Source: an uncultured Bacteroides sp. (GTDB lineage Bacteria > Bacteroidota > Bacteroidia > Bacteroidales > Bacteroidaceae). From it: a DNA stretch of 38,386 nt. The notes under the pieces were generated by a model. The model was not told the DNA's origin and did not search any database. It saw only the letters and a program-made list of their open reading frames with translations. Location of the stretch: NCBI GenBank assembly GCA_900544075.1, contig UQTJ01000029.1, positions 1 through 38,386 on the forward strand. Direction: 5' to 3'. The translations under genes were made by a program, and so were the position numbers. This document shows, piece by piece, positions 24,817 through 33,224 of this stretch; within the stretch, counting starts at the first letter, position 1, and each line of letters starts with the position of its first letter.

Positions 24817-26211
24817 TTAATTATTGCTGTGAGCTTTTGCTTCCTTGATAATGCGTGTTCTGTTATAGATAGCCATGATAAGTGCGATAGCTACCAATGC
24901 AGCAGAACCTACATACTTGAAGTTGTAAATCAGATGGAAGATACCCCATGAGAAGATACTTGAAGCGAAGTCCAATGCACCACCCTGGAATCCGTCAGGA
25001 ATCTTAACGGCAGCATCGCCTGTCTTTATAAATACATCGTGAGCAGCCTGAGTAAAGAATGGAGCCAAGTCTGTTACGAAGTACAAACCTACGATGAGGC
25101 CAACCAATCCGATAAGGAATGTTTTCAATACGTTACCCTTAGTGATAGGGAGTACGGCCGGGAACAGGTAGAACATTCCTGCAAGTGAAGCCAATGGAAG
25201 GAACTGATTTCCCGGGAGTATAACTGAAAGGAACAATGCAACAGGAATAAGAAGAAGTGATACAACCAAAGTTGTTGGATGACCGATAACCAATGCAGGG
25301 CTCATACCGATGTTAAGGTTGGCGCTGTTCTTGAATTTACGTGCGATAAGCTCACGTGTAGCATCCGAAATAGGACGAAGACCTTCGATGAACAATGAAG
25401 TGATACGTGGGATAAGTTCCATTACGGCACCCATCTTGATACCCAATCCGAGGATAGCAGGTATATTGTCTACTATTTCCTGACCGTTTCTGCATGCAAG
25501 CATACCGATACCGCAACCTACAACGATACCAAGGAAAAGAGGCTCACCCATGATACCGAATTTCTTCTTCATACCTTCAGCGTCGATATAAAGCTTGTCG
25601 AATCCCGGAATCATATCCAAAGCTTTGTTGATAACAAGTGCGAAAGGTACAAATCCCTGGCAGAATGGCTGAGGAATAGAGATACCGTCCATCTTGTCGT
25701 AATATCCCTGGAACTGTTTGCAAGTAAGGTCTGCCATAACAAGTGTTATGATGTAGCAGATGATGGCAGCAAAGAATCCCCACCAGATGTTCTCTGTAGC
25801 GAAATATACCACAGCACCGATGAAAGCAAAGTGCCAGTAGTTCCAAAGGTCGATATTGACAGTCTTGGTTGTTTTAGTAAGAAGCATTACAATGTTTACA
25901 GCCAAACATACAGGAATGATAAATGCTCCTACAGAAGTGTTGTATGCCACAGAAGCTGCAGCAGGCCAACCCATATCAAAAATACCTAAACTTAAACCGT
26001 AAATTTCGGTTACTTTCTTAAGTGGGTCACCCAAACTGCTTGTCAGCAAAGCTGTCACTACAGACAAACCTACGAAACCGACACCCACTAACAGACCGCT
26101 CTTGAGAGCCTTACCAAATTTAATTCCGATACACAAGCCTAAGATTGTAAAAATGATAGGCATCATCACCGCAGCACCCAGCCCAATGATGTAACTGAAA
26201 ACTTGTTCCAT
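24817..26211 (-). CDS. gatC: Orphan PTS EIIC-type permease, galactitol (GatC) family
   Basis: A polytopic inner-membrane protein of 464 residues with the hallmarks of GatC: DMGWPAAAS, NIDLWNYWHFAFIGA, KFGIMGEPLFLGIVVGCGIG, LIPRITSLFIEGLRPISDATRELIARKF, SPALVIGH and ILPGNQFLPLASLAG. In a complete PTS it would move a hexitol while IIA and IIB phosphorylate it. Here no IIA, IIB, HPr or EI gene is nearby and no such domain is fused. It is the first gene of an operon with the exported KduI, so it may carry a uronate-derived sugar acid, perhaps without phosphorylation. The promoter at 26267-26297 is a near-perfect consensus with phased direct repeats upstream. Family assignment is strong; substrate and energy source are open. 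Confidence 0.85.
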   Translation of the reverse strand: MEQVFSYIIGLGAAVMMPIIFTILGLCIGIKFGKALKSGLLVGVGFVGLSVVTALLTSSLGDPLKKVTEIYGLSLGIFDMGWPAAASVAYNTSVGAFIIPVCLAVNIVMLLTKTTKTVNIDLWNYWHFAFIGAVVYFATENIWWGFFAAIICYIITLVMADLTCKQFQGYYDKMDGISIPQPFCQGFVPFALVINKALDMIPGFDKLYIDAEGMKKKFGIMGEPLFLGIVVGCGIGMLACRNGQEIVDNIPAILGLGIKMGAVMELIPRITSLFIEGLRPISDATRELIARKFKNSANLNIGMSPALVIGHPTTLVVSLLLIPVALFLSVILPGNQFLPLASLAGMFYLFPAVLPITKGNVLKTFLIGLVGLIVGLYFVTDLAPFFTQAAHDVFIKTGDAAVKIPDGFQGGALDFASSIFSWGIFHLIYNFKYVGSAALVAIALIMAIYNRTRIIKEAKAHSNN

Positions 26212-26266
26212 GCTTTTTTTCTACAGATTTTACTCTAATTAAGATTTAGTTATTTATTTTATTTGC

Positions 26267-26297
26267 CAAAAATAATGTCTTTTATTGTAATTTCCAA
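26267..26297 (-). promoter_or_regulatory. Promoter of the gatC-kduI operon
   Basis: On the minus strand TTG (26295-26297), a 20-nt spacer and TATTTTTG (26267-26274) match the Bacteroides consensus. The start codon follows about 55 bp downstream. Confidence 0.7.
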
Positions 26298-26298
26298 C

Positions 26299-26328
26299 CT
26301 ATTTTCGACTATTTTGGACTATTATTCC
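26299..26328. promoter_or_regulatory. Three 10-bp direct repeats abutting the gatC -33 element
   Basis: CTATTTTCGA, CTATTTTGGA and CTATTATTCC follow each other without a gap at 26299, 26309 and 26319, directly upstream of the TTG. Helical phasing and position fit an activator site. Confidence 0.4.
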
Positions 26329-26390
26329 AATATATAACATATTTTTCGTTATCGCACACGGATAATGTATCTATAATGGAATATAAATAA

Positions 26391-26434
26391 AAAAATATCG
26401 TTTGTATTGAAAACTCTTTACAAACGATATTTTT
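26391..26434 (-). terminator. Terminator of the sulfonation operon
   Basis: AAAAATATCGTTTGTA (26391-26406) pairs perfectly over 16 bp with 26419-26434 across a 12-nt loop, and the stem base is an A/T run on both sides. It lies 30 bp after the sulfotransferase stop. The symmetrical runs could let it work in both directions. Confidence 0.85.
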
Positions 26435-26463
26435 GTCATAGTGGCTTATTGTATTTATATGTG

Positions 26464-27570
26464 TTAAAGCTTGTAATCCCATTGCTCGAGAGCAAACGAC
26501 CAGTGCTTTTCCACCAACTCTATTGTTTCAGGTTTATATTGATATTTATTCTTTTTATAACCTTTCTTTTTGTTTACATAAGCTTCTATTGCGGCACGCG
26601 ATTCTTCAAATCCCGGCAATGACAGTTTTCTGTAGATATCTTCTGTCATATCGAAGGCATTCTGTTCATAGTCCTCGAATTTAACCTCTACCAAGTTGCC
26701 TTCAGGTATGAATTTCTTGTCTTCTTCGTATTTGTGGTATAGTTTTGAATATACCTCCAATATGTTGGCCTGGAGTTCTTCATTGCTGATATTCTGCAGC
26801 ATCAGCGGCTGTATGGTATTTGTGAAGAAACTTCTTGTAGACTCAAACACCGTGTACGGATTACGCATCAGATAGATGAACTTTGCATTAGGGAACATTT
26901 TTACAAGTTCCTTTACGCGACCTGTGTGAGGAGGGTTCTTGCTCAGGAATTGTGTTCCTTTGGTGTTCCACAAAGATATCTTGATAAGCTTGGTGAAAAC
27001 CTCTTCAAAGACTTTCAGTTCTTCATCCGTGATGTCGTTGAACAGCAGATACTTGTCTGCATATTCCATCATGTGCTTAGGCAGGAACCAGAAGTTGTAG
27101 TATGTGTACGGCATCATGTTTGCCAATGCAAATTCTTCTTCCTGAGGCAGGTCTACGGCCAGTTCCATATTGTCTGTAGGACGCTTGTCGGGCATAATCC
27201 AGCTCATATTCTTCTTGAAGAAAGGCTGTCCCCACATCATCAGATGAGGGAATACAGTCTGGTAAGTAGTATTATATCCGAAGTGTTTGTCGCATGAGAA
27301 TACATTGTGCATGAATGTAGTTCCGCTGCGCCAGTGTCCCAAAATGAATACCGGGTCATGCTCAAGCGGCTTGTCGGCAAGCAGCTTTTCGTATTTATTG
27401 TCCTGTAGCGGTTTGAGTGTAGACAACAGACGGCATACAGATTTTGTAAGTCTGTATTTGCTCTTGAATTTGTCGTCTATCACTCTTCCATTAGTTATCT
27501 GATTGAATGTCTTCCAGTCAGCTCCCACTAACGGATTGACAGGTAATTTACTGAATTCTAATAATCCCAT
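26464..27570 (-). CDS. PAPS-dependent sulfotransferase (Sulfotransfer_3 type)
   Basis: Transfers the sulfonate of PAPS to an acceptor hydroxyl or amine. In 368 residues it shows the 5'-phosphosulfate loop LGHWRSGTTF (77-86) and the 3'-phosphate site YLMRNPYTVFESTRSFF with Arg236 and Ser244. No signal peptide is seen, so it works in the cytoplasm. It is the last gene of an operon that makes PAPS (cysC, cysD, cysN) and removes PAP (cysQ). The same gene set in B. thetaiotaomicron (sulfotransferase BT0416) is known to sulfonate steroidal metabolites, including cholesterol and bile-acid-like compounds. Orthology here is inferred from motifs and context; the acceptor is not shown by the sequence. 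Confidence 0.88.
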   Translation of the reverse strand: MGLLEFSKLPVNPLVGADWKTFNQITNGRVIDDKFKSKYRLTKSVCRLLSTLKPLQDNKYEKLLADKPLEHDPVFILGHWRSGTTFMHNVFSCDKHFGYNTTYQTVFPHLMMWGQPFFKKNMSWIMPDKRPTDNMELAVDLPQEEEFALANMMPYTYYNFWFLPKHMMEYADKYLLFNDITDEELKVFEEVFTKLIKISLWNTKGTQFLSKNPPHTGRVKELVKMFPNAKFIYLMRNPYTVFESTRSFFTNTIQPLMLQNISNEELQANILEVYSKLYHKYEEDKKFIPEGNLVEVKFEDYEQNAFDMTEDIYRKLSLPGFEESRAAIEAYVNKKKGYKKNKYQYKPETIELVEKHWSFALEQWDYKL

Positions 27571-27587
27571 TTATTAGTATGTATTAG

Positions 27588-29093
27588 TTATTTTCTGATT
27601 TCTACATCAATGCCCTGACGGGAAAGTTCCTTGACAGCCTTTTCTATAGCTTCATAGTGCTCAGGAGCAATACCAAGTTTAGGCAAATCCAGAACAGGTA
27701 ATGTCATCTGGTTGTGCATATCCTTGTCTGCCACCTGATTGATAATCATACCTACAGCACTTGTATTGTTTGTTATAGGGTCTATAAGTATGAATGCCCC
27801 TGTAGCCTTGTTGTCAGAATATGAATCGAAGAACAGCTCCTTGGATGAAGTAAGAACCACTTTTGCTATCTGGTTCAGCTGCATCGGAACATCTTCCTTA
27901 GTCAGGCGACCGTTTTCAACACTCAGGTGTTCCATAGTGTTGATATCCACCTTATATTCTATGCTGTCTATGCGTGTACGGCTTGTGTTTGTAGTATGTT
28001 TCAGGAAGAATGATTTCTCCATGTCCATCTTTTCTTCGTCCATCCATACAAGCATAGCCTCGAAGTTACGTCCCACCATAGGGAGATTGTCCGGATGTAC
28101 AAGCATTTCTCCTCTTGAAACGTCGATTTCATCTTCCAAAGTGATAGTTACAGACATAGGAGGGAAAGCATAGTCTATCTCACCTTCATATGTAACAATG
28201 CTCTTTACATGAGATTTCTTGCCTGAAGGAAGGGCCATAATTTCGTCACCCTTGCGGATAACACCCGAAGAAACCTTTCCGCAGAACCCACGGAAATCGA
28301 GGTTAGGACGCAGAACGTACTGTACCGGATAGCGGAAATCCTTCAGATTGTGGTCGTTGCCGATATGTACGGTTTCAAGATACTCAAGCAGCGATGTACC
28401 TTCGTACCATGGAGTGCGGTCCGACTTTTCTACCACATTGTCGCCTTCAAGGGCTGATAGAGGGATGCACTGTATGTCAGGAATATTCAGCGGCTCAACA
28501 AAAGCTTTGTAGTCGCTTACAATCTTGTCGAACACTTCTTTTGAGAAATCCACAAGATCCATCTTGTTTACAGCCAAAACCACATGTTTGATACCGAGCA
28601 GAGATACTAAGTAGGAGTGACGTTTGGTCTGAGTGATTACTCCTGTACGGGCATCTACAAGGATGATTGCAAGATTGGCTGTAGAACCACCTGTAATCAT
28701 GTTGCGGGTATATTGTTCGTGTCCCGGAGTGTCGGCAATGATGAACTTACGGTTGTTCGTAGAGAAATATCTGTATGCCACGTCTATTGTGATACCCTGT
28801 TCGCGTTCAGCCTTAAGGCCGTCGAGAAGAAGTGCATAGTCGATGTGTTCGCCTGCATTACCTACACGCTTGCTGTCACGTTCGAGTGCGTCAAGCTGGT
28901 CTTCGTAAAGCTTTTTGCTGTCGAACAGCAGACGTCCGATAAGAGTCGATTTACCGTCGTCCACAGAACCTGCAGTAAGGAAACGGAGCAAGTCCTTCTG
29001 TTCGTCTTTCTTTAAGAATTCCTCTATGGACATATTTCCGCGAGCTTCGCCTTCCATAGGGTTTCCTGATTTGTTTTTATCTAAAGTTTCCAT
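27588..29093 (-). CDS. cysN: Sulfate adenylyltransferase subunit 1, GTPase
   Basis: The GTP-driven subunit that pairs with CysD to make APS from ATP and sulfate. In 501 residues the EF-Tu-like GTPase motifs are clear: G1 GSVDDGKST (42-50), DTPGHEQYTRNM, and NKMDLVDF for G4. Beta-barrel domains follow (RGFCGKVSSGVIRKGDEIMALPSG). There is no C-terminal APS kinase domain; that activity is the separate cysC. It lies 91 bp after cysD across a small AT-rich repeat and 17 bp before the sulfotransferase gene. Confidence 0.95.
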   Translation of the reverse strand: METLDKNKSGNPMEGEARGNMSIEEFLKKDEQKDLLRFLTAGSVDDGKSTLIGRLLFDSKKLYEDQLDALERDSKRVGNAGEHIDYALLLDGLKAEREQGITIDVAYRYFSTNNRKFIIADTPGHEQYTRNMITGGSTANLAIILVDARTGVITQTKRHSYLVSLLGIKHVVLAVNKMDLVDFSKEVFDKIVSDYKAFVEPLNIPDIQCIPLSALEGDNVVEKSDRTPWYEGTSLLEYLETVHIGNDHNLKDFRYPVQYVLRPNLDFRGFCGKVSSGVIRKGDEIMALPSGKKSHVKSIVTYEGEIDYAFPPMSVTITLEDEIDVSRGEMLVHPDNLPMVGRNFEAMLVWMDEEKMDMEKSFFLKHTTNTSRTRIDSIEYKVDINTMEHLSVENGRLTKEDVPMQLNQIAKVVLTSSKELFFDSYSDNKATGAFILIDPITNNTSAVGMIINQVADKDMHNQMTLPVLDLPKLGIAPEHYEAIEKAVKELSRQGIDVEIRK

Positions 29094-29184
29094 TTTACTC
29101 GATTAATAATTAAAAGTGAATAATGAACAATTAATAATTATAACAGAGGCGTTTTTAATTATTAATTCTTTAATTTTTAATTAT
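29094..29184. repeat. AT-rich palindromic element between cysD and cysN
   Basis: TTAATAATTAAAAGTG-like and TTTTTAATTATTAATTC-like arms enclose a short GC-richer core near AACAGAGGCG (about 29142-29152). It belongs to the same class as the elements in the nuo gaps but is outside that operon. Confidence 0.55.
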
Positions 29185-30096
29185 CTAAAAATATCCTTCG
29201 CGCTTTTTCTGCTCCATGCTGGCTTCCTGGTCAAAGTCAATCACACGGGTGGTACGTTCGCTCTTTGTTGTTGTCATCATTTCCTCCACAATCTTTTCTA
29301 TTGTGTCAGCTTCGCTTTCAATAGCTCCTGTAAGCGGCCAGCATCCAAGAGTACGGAAACGTATCTTTTTCATCTCTATCTTGTCTTTGTACTGTTCAGG
29401 CAGACGGTCATCGTCAGGCATGATAAGCTGTCCGTCGAGATTGATTACCGGTCTTTCCTTGGCAAAGTAAAGAGGAACGATAGGAATATTTTCAAGACGT
29501 ATGTACTGCCATATATCAAGCTCAGTCCAGTTGCTCAGAGGGAATACGCGTATGCTTTCACCTTTTCTGATACGCGCGTTATATATATCCCAAAGCTCAG
29601 GACGCTGGTTCTTTGGGTCCCACTGGTGGAACTCGTTTCTGAAAGAGAATATACGCTCTTTCGCACGCGATTTTTCCTCGTCACGGCGCGCACCTCCGAA
29701 TGCAGCATCGAATTTGTATTTATCGAGTGCATTAAGCAGGGCTTGTGTCTTCATCAGGTCTGTGTGAACCTTGCTTCCGTGAGTAAAAGGTCCTACACCG
29801 GCTTTGAATGCCTCCATATTGCTTTCAACGATAAGGTTCCAGCCATATTTCTTGGCATATTCATCGCGGAACTGAATCATTTCCTTGAATTTCCATTTGG
29901 AGTCTATATGCATAAGTGGGAATGGAACCTTGCCCGGTGCAAAAGCTTTTTCAGCCAAACGTACCATTACAGAAGAGTCCTTACCTATACTGTACAGCAT
30001 GACAGGGTTCTCAAATTCAGCAGCCACTTCGCGTATGATGTGGATAGACTCAGCTTCCAGTTCTTTCAAGTGGCTAAGTTTATATTCTTCGCTCAT
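29185..30096 (-). CDS. cysD: Sulfate adenylyltransferase subunit 2
   Basis: The catalytic adenylyltransferase of the CysDN pair, of the PP-loop ATP pyrophosphatase type. In 303 residues the nucleotide loop is YSIGKDSSV (35-43), followed by PLMHIDSKWKFKEMIQFRDEY and the acid-rich GARRDEEKSRAKERIFSFR segment that is conserved in CysD. The C-terminus ends in MEQKKREGYF. Length is ordinary. It starts 12 bp after the cysC stop, so it is tightly linked in the PAPS operon. Confidence 0.95.
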   Translation of the reverse strand: MSEEYKLSHLKELEAESIHIIREVAAEFENPVMLYSIGKDSSVMVRLAEKAFAPGKVPFPLMHIDSKWKFKEMIQFRDEYAKKYGWNLIVESNMEAFKAGVGPFTHGSKVHTDLMKTQALLNALDKYKFDAAFGGARRDEEKSRAKERIFSFRNEFHQWDPKNQRPELWDIYNARIRKGESIRVFPLSNWTELDIWQYIRLENIPIVPLYFAKERPVINLDGQLIMPDDDRLPEQYKDKIEMKKIRFRTLGCWPLTGAIESEADTIEKIVEEMMTTTKSERTTRVIDFDQEASMEQKKREGYF

Positions 30097-30108
30097 ATAT
30101 TTAGTTTT

Positions 30109-30720
30109 TTAGTCTTTTTTGAATGAAATTTTAGGCAGTATCAGTTCTAAAAGTTTGTTTACTGATTCCTCTACACTCAGTTTTGAAGTATCTATAGACA
30201 GGGCCGGATTTGCTGGAGCCTCGAAAGGAGCGGATATACCTGTGAAGTTCTTTATCTCTCCGCGTCTTGCCTTTGCGTACAGACCTTTCACATCTCTTCT
30301 TTCGCATTCTTCTATAGGAGTACTTACAAAAATCTCGAGGAAGTTTTCCTTGCCTATTATGTTTGCAGCCATTTCGCGTATGTCATTGTTCGGACTTATG
30401 AAAGCTGCAATGGTTATAATGCCGGTATCTACAAACAGTTTTCCTATTTCTGCTATACGACGGATATTTTCCACTCTGTCCTCTTCCGAGAATCCAAGGT
30501 TGTTGTTTATACCGCTTCGGATATTGTCCCCGTCTAATATTCTGCACAGCAGTCCTCTTTTCTGCAATTCCCTTTCCAGGGCTATTGCTATAGTACTTTT
30601 GCCCGAACCGCTCAGTCCGGTGAACCATATCATCACACTATGCTGATTGAGTAGTTCTTCCTTGTCTGCCCTTGTCAGCATTCTGTCGAATATAGGATAT
30701 ATGTTATTATTATTTTCCAT
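30109..30720 (-). CDS. cysC: Adenylylsulfate (APS) kinase
   Basis: Phosphorylates APS at the 3' position to give PAPS, the sulfonate donor for the sulfotransferase at the end of the operon. In 203 residues it has the P-loop GLSGSGKST (35-43), LDGDNIRSGINNNLGFSEEDRVENIRRIAEIGKLF, and the lid region FLEIFVSTPIEECERRDVKGLYAKARRGEIKNFTGISAPFEAP. It is a stand-alone kinase rather than a CysNC fusion. Confidence 0.95.
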   Translation of the reverse strand: MENNNNIYPIFDRMLTRADKEELLNQHSVMIWFTGLSGSGKSTIAIALERELQKRGLLCRILDGDNIRSGINNNLGFSEEDRVENIRRIAEIGKLFVDTGIITIAAFISPNNDIREMAANIIGKENFLEIFVSTPIEECERRDVKGLYAKARRGEIKNFTGISAPFEAPANPALSIDTSKLSVEESVNKLLELILPKISFKKD

Positions 30721-30748
30721 TTTTATATTGGTTTTATTTATTTCTTTC

Positions 30749-32290
30749 TTAGAATGGCCATATCTGCGGTATCAGCAATACCGAAATGATGAATGTAATG
30801 ATATTCAGCGGCAGACCTATGCGCACAAAGTCAGTAAACTTGTAATTACCGAAACCCTGTACAATCAGGTTCGTCTGATATCCGATAGGGGTGGAGAAAC
30901 TTGCTGAAGCAGCCACACATACTATTACGAAGAACGGCATAGGACTTACTCCAAGCTGTTGCGACAGCGACAGTGCAAGCGGGAAGGAGAGTGCTGCAGC
31001 GGCATTGTTTGTTATCAGTTCCGTGAAAATGTTTGTTATTATAAACATTGCTGCCAACAGTACATACGGTCCATAGCTATGGCTGAGAGCTATTATTCCG
31101 CTTGCTATAAGGTCGGAAACTCCCGAGTTCACCATAGCCTTGCTTATGCCGAAAGCACAGGCAATCGTAATCAGCACATCCCATGATATGTATTTGGTAT
31201 ATTTGCGCGGAGGGAATATCTTTGTCCATGCCATTATAACAGTTGTCACAGACACGAAGAAAAACATATCCAGCTTGATACCTTCAGGCAACATCTTCTG
31301 TACTGCAGGAAGTTCACCTACAGTAGCTCCGATTATCATAATCAGTAATAATGTAAGAGCCAGCCAGCGTTTCTTCTTTCCTACCGGTTCCACATCCTTG
31401 CCGTTTGCAAGCATGATAAAGACTGACGATTCACCCCATGTCTTGATGAAGCTGTCGTCTGCCATAATCACCAAAGTGTCATTCTCGCGGAAGTGCATCT
31501 TCGACAGATTGGTATATGTATTACCGTTTCTTCTCAGTTCCTTGATTTCAGCACCATAGTGTCGTTTGAAATCGAAATCAGAGATACGGCGGTTGATACC
31601 CGGAAAACGAGCACCTATCACTGCCTCTATCGGGTGTAGCGATGGGTCTTCTTCTCCGGCTATAATCTGGTCCGGACGCTGTGCCGGGAGCAGTTTCTTC
31701 GAAAAAATGAACAGATAGATTATACCTGCCAAAGTAATGAAAATTCCTACCTTTCCTAATTCAAACATGCTGAAACCTTTCATTCCTGCATCCTGTATCA
31801 TACTGTGCACCACTAAGTTGGTAGATGTTCCTATTAGTGTACACATACCTCCCAATATAGTGACATACGACAGTGGTATAAGGAAATAAGTGGCAGGCAG
31901 CTTGACATAGTTTGCCCACCTCTTTATTATAGGTGCAAAGATAACCACCACAGGAGTGTTGTTGAGGAATGCGGATATAAAAGCTATGCTTGGCAGCATT
32001 CTGACTTGAGCCTTGAATACATTTATATTCTCCACAGGCAGAAGCCTCTTTATCAGCTTTGTGAGTGCACCGCTTTGTCGCACCCCCTCGCTCACAAGGA
32101 ACAGCATAGCTACTGTTATCATACCCTTATTGCTGAAACCCTCAAGCATCTCTTTCGGTGTGAGTATTCCGGTACACAGGAAGATTACCAGTACGGAAAA
32201 CAGAATCATTCCCGGTCTCATCTTGTCGGCTATAAGAGCAGCAAGCATTCCCACAAGTGAAACAAGAACTATGATTATTTCGTGTGACAT
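30749..32290 (-). CDS. SLC13/DASS-family permease with RCK_C (TrkA-C) domain, likely sulfate importer
   Basis: A polytopic inner-membrane carrier of 513 residues. It has two inverted ion-transporter halves, with the paired motifs FLNNTPVVVIFAP (108-120) and FTELITNNAAAALSFPLALSL that form the substrate site in this family. Between them lies a cytoplasmic RCK_C-like domain (about 205-280, AVIGARFPGINRRISDFDFKRHYGAEIKELRRNG...DTLVIMADDSF). The operon makes PAPS, so sulfate is the most likely cargo; other anions of this family (such as dicarboxylates) cannot be excluded from sequence. It lies 17 bp after cysQ and 28 bp before cysC. Confidence 0.85.
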   Translation of the reverse strand: MSHEIIIVLVSLVGMLAALIADKMRPGMILFSVLVIFLCTGILTPKEMLEGFSNKGMITVAMLFLVSEGVRQSGALTKLIKRLLPVENINVFKAQVRMLPSIAFISAFLNNTPVVVIFAPIIKRWANYVKLPATYFLIPLSYVTILGGMCTLIGTSTNLVVHSMIQDAGMKGFSMFELGKVGIFITLAGIIYLFIFSKKLLPAQRPDQIIAGEEDPSLHPIEAVIGARFPGINRRISDFDFKRHYGAEIKELRRNGNTYTNLSKMHFRENDTLVIMADDSFIKTWGESSVFIMLANGKDVEPVGKKKRWLALTLLLIMIIGATVGELPAVQKMLPEGIKLDMFFFVSVTTVIMAWTKIFPPRKYTKYISWDVLITIACAFGISKAMVNSGVSDLIASGIIALSHSYGPYVLLAAMFIITNIFTELITNNAAAALSFPLALSLSQQLGVSPMPFFVIVCVAASASFSTPIGYQTNLIVQGFGNYKFTDFVRIGLPLNIITFIISVLLIPQIWPF

Positions 32291-32307
32291 TTTCTTGCTC
32301 TTTTATC

Positions 32308-33114
32308 TTATTTGGCTATGAACCAAGGATTTAATAAATCTTCTTTATTATATGTCAGCGGTGTCTGCTCGTCTGTGTGATACACTTCCTTGCCGGCAGC
32401 ACGTATTATGGCATGTCCTGCAGCAGTATCCCACTCCATTGTAGGTGCAAAGCGCGGATATATGTCAGCTTTGCCTTCCGCTATCAGACATAGTTTCAGG
32501 GAACTTCCCTTTGATATGGTTTCTATATCATTGTGAAGTCCTTTCATCTTTTCTATAAATTCCTCAGTTTCCGGAGAAAGGTGTGAGCGGGATGCCACTA
32601 CAACAAACTTCTCCCTATCTTCTTTTAAAGGTAATTTCACAGCCTTGTCTGTCAGTGAAGAGAATGTCTCATCTTCAGATACGGAGCTTATGTTTTCCAC
32701 CTTGAATGCACCACACTCGCAGTCGCCAAAATACAGTTCTTCCTTTACCGGAATATAAATCACCCCGGCTTCCGGTGTACCATTTTTGACGTAAGCAATA
32801 TTTACGGTAAATTCTCCGTTCTTCTTGATGAATTCCTTTGTTCCGTCCAATGGGTCTACTATCCAGAGTTCATTCCATCCTTTTCTGCTTTCAAACGGAA
32901 GTTTCTTTCCTTCCTCGCTCAGCACAGGAATATTTGTAGCCGACAGTATTCCACTGATAACTTCGTGTGCTTTTCTGTCTGCTATTGTCAGAGGCGAGTT
33001 GTCCGCCTTCTTTTCTATTTCAAAATCAGCATTAGGGTCCGTATATACACCCATAATTTTCGCACCTGCTTCTATTGCAGCACGGATTGCGAACATTAAT
33101 ATATTCTTATCCAT
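32308..33114 (-). CDS. cysQ: 3'(2'),5'-bisphosphate nucleotidase CysQ
   Basis: Hydrolyses PAP, the inhibitory by-product of sulfotransfer, to AMP. In 268 residues the lithium-sensitive phosphatase metal site is visible: Glu67-Glu68 in LSEEG, Asp87 and Asp90 in WIVDPLDGTKEF, and the late EWDTAAGHAIIRAAG. It is the first gene of the sulfonation operon. The weak promoter candidate upstream (33158-33188) is the only start signal I see for the six genes. Confidence 0.95.
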   Translation of the reverse strand: MDKNILMFAIRAAIEAGAKIMGVYTDPNADFEIEKKADNSPLTIADRKAHEVISGILSATNIPVLSEEGKKLPFESRKGWNELWIVDPLDGTKEFIKKNGEFTVNIAYVKNGTPEAGVIYIPVKEELYFGDCECGAFKVENISSVSEDETFSSLTDKAVKLPLKEDREKFVVVASRSHLSPETEEFIEKMKGLHNDIETISKGSSLKLCLIAEGKADIYPRFAPTMEWDTAAGHAIIRAAGKEVYHTDEQTPLTYNKEDLLNPWFIAK

Positions 33115-33157
33115 AATCTATAAATCGCTGTAAAATAAGTACTTTTTTTCTAATGAT

Positions 33158-33207
33158 AAATAGTAGAAAACTCTGATTTCCTGGACAACGTTAAGTTTTA
33201 TAACTTA
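33158..33207 (-). promoter_or_regulatory. Candidate promoter and operator of the sulfonation operon
   Basis: TTG (33186-33188) is followed after 20 nt by TACTATTT (33158-33165), two bases short of TAnnTTTG. Directly upstream is a palindrome, TAAGTT-N4-AACTTA (33192-33207), in an operator-like place. Confidence 0.35.
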
Positions 33208-33224
33208 TTTTAAGAAATAATACA

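Noticed and set aside
24817..26211. Complete galactitol PTS
   Set aside because: No IIA, IIB, HPr or EI domain is encoded in the window, fused or separate.
29116..30126. Long open frame of 336 codons on the plus strand opposite cysD
   Set aside because: It is the antisense shadow of cysD, whose motifs are unmistakable; the plus-strand product is Phe/Cys/His-rich and has no family look.
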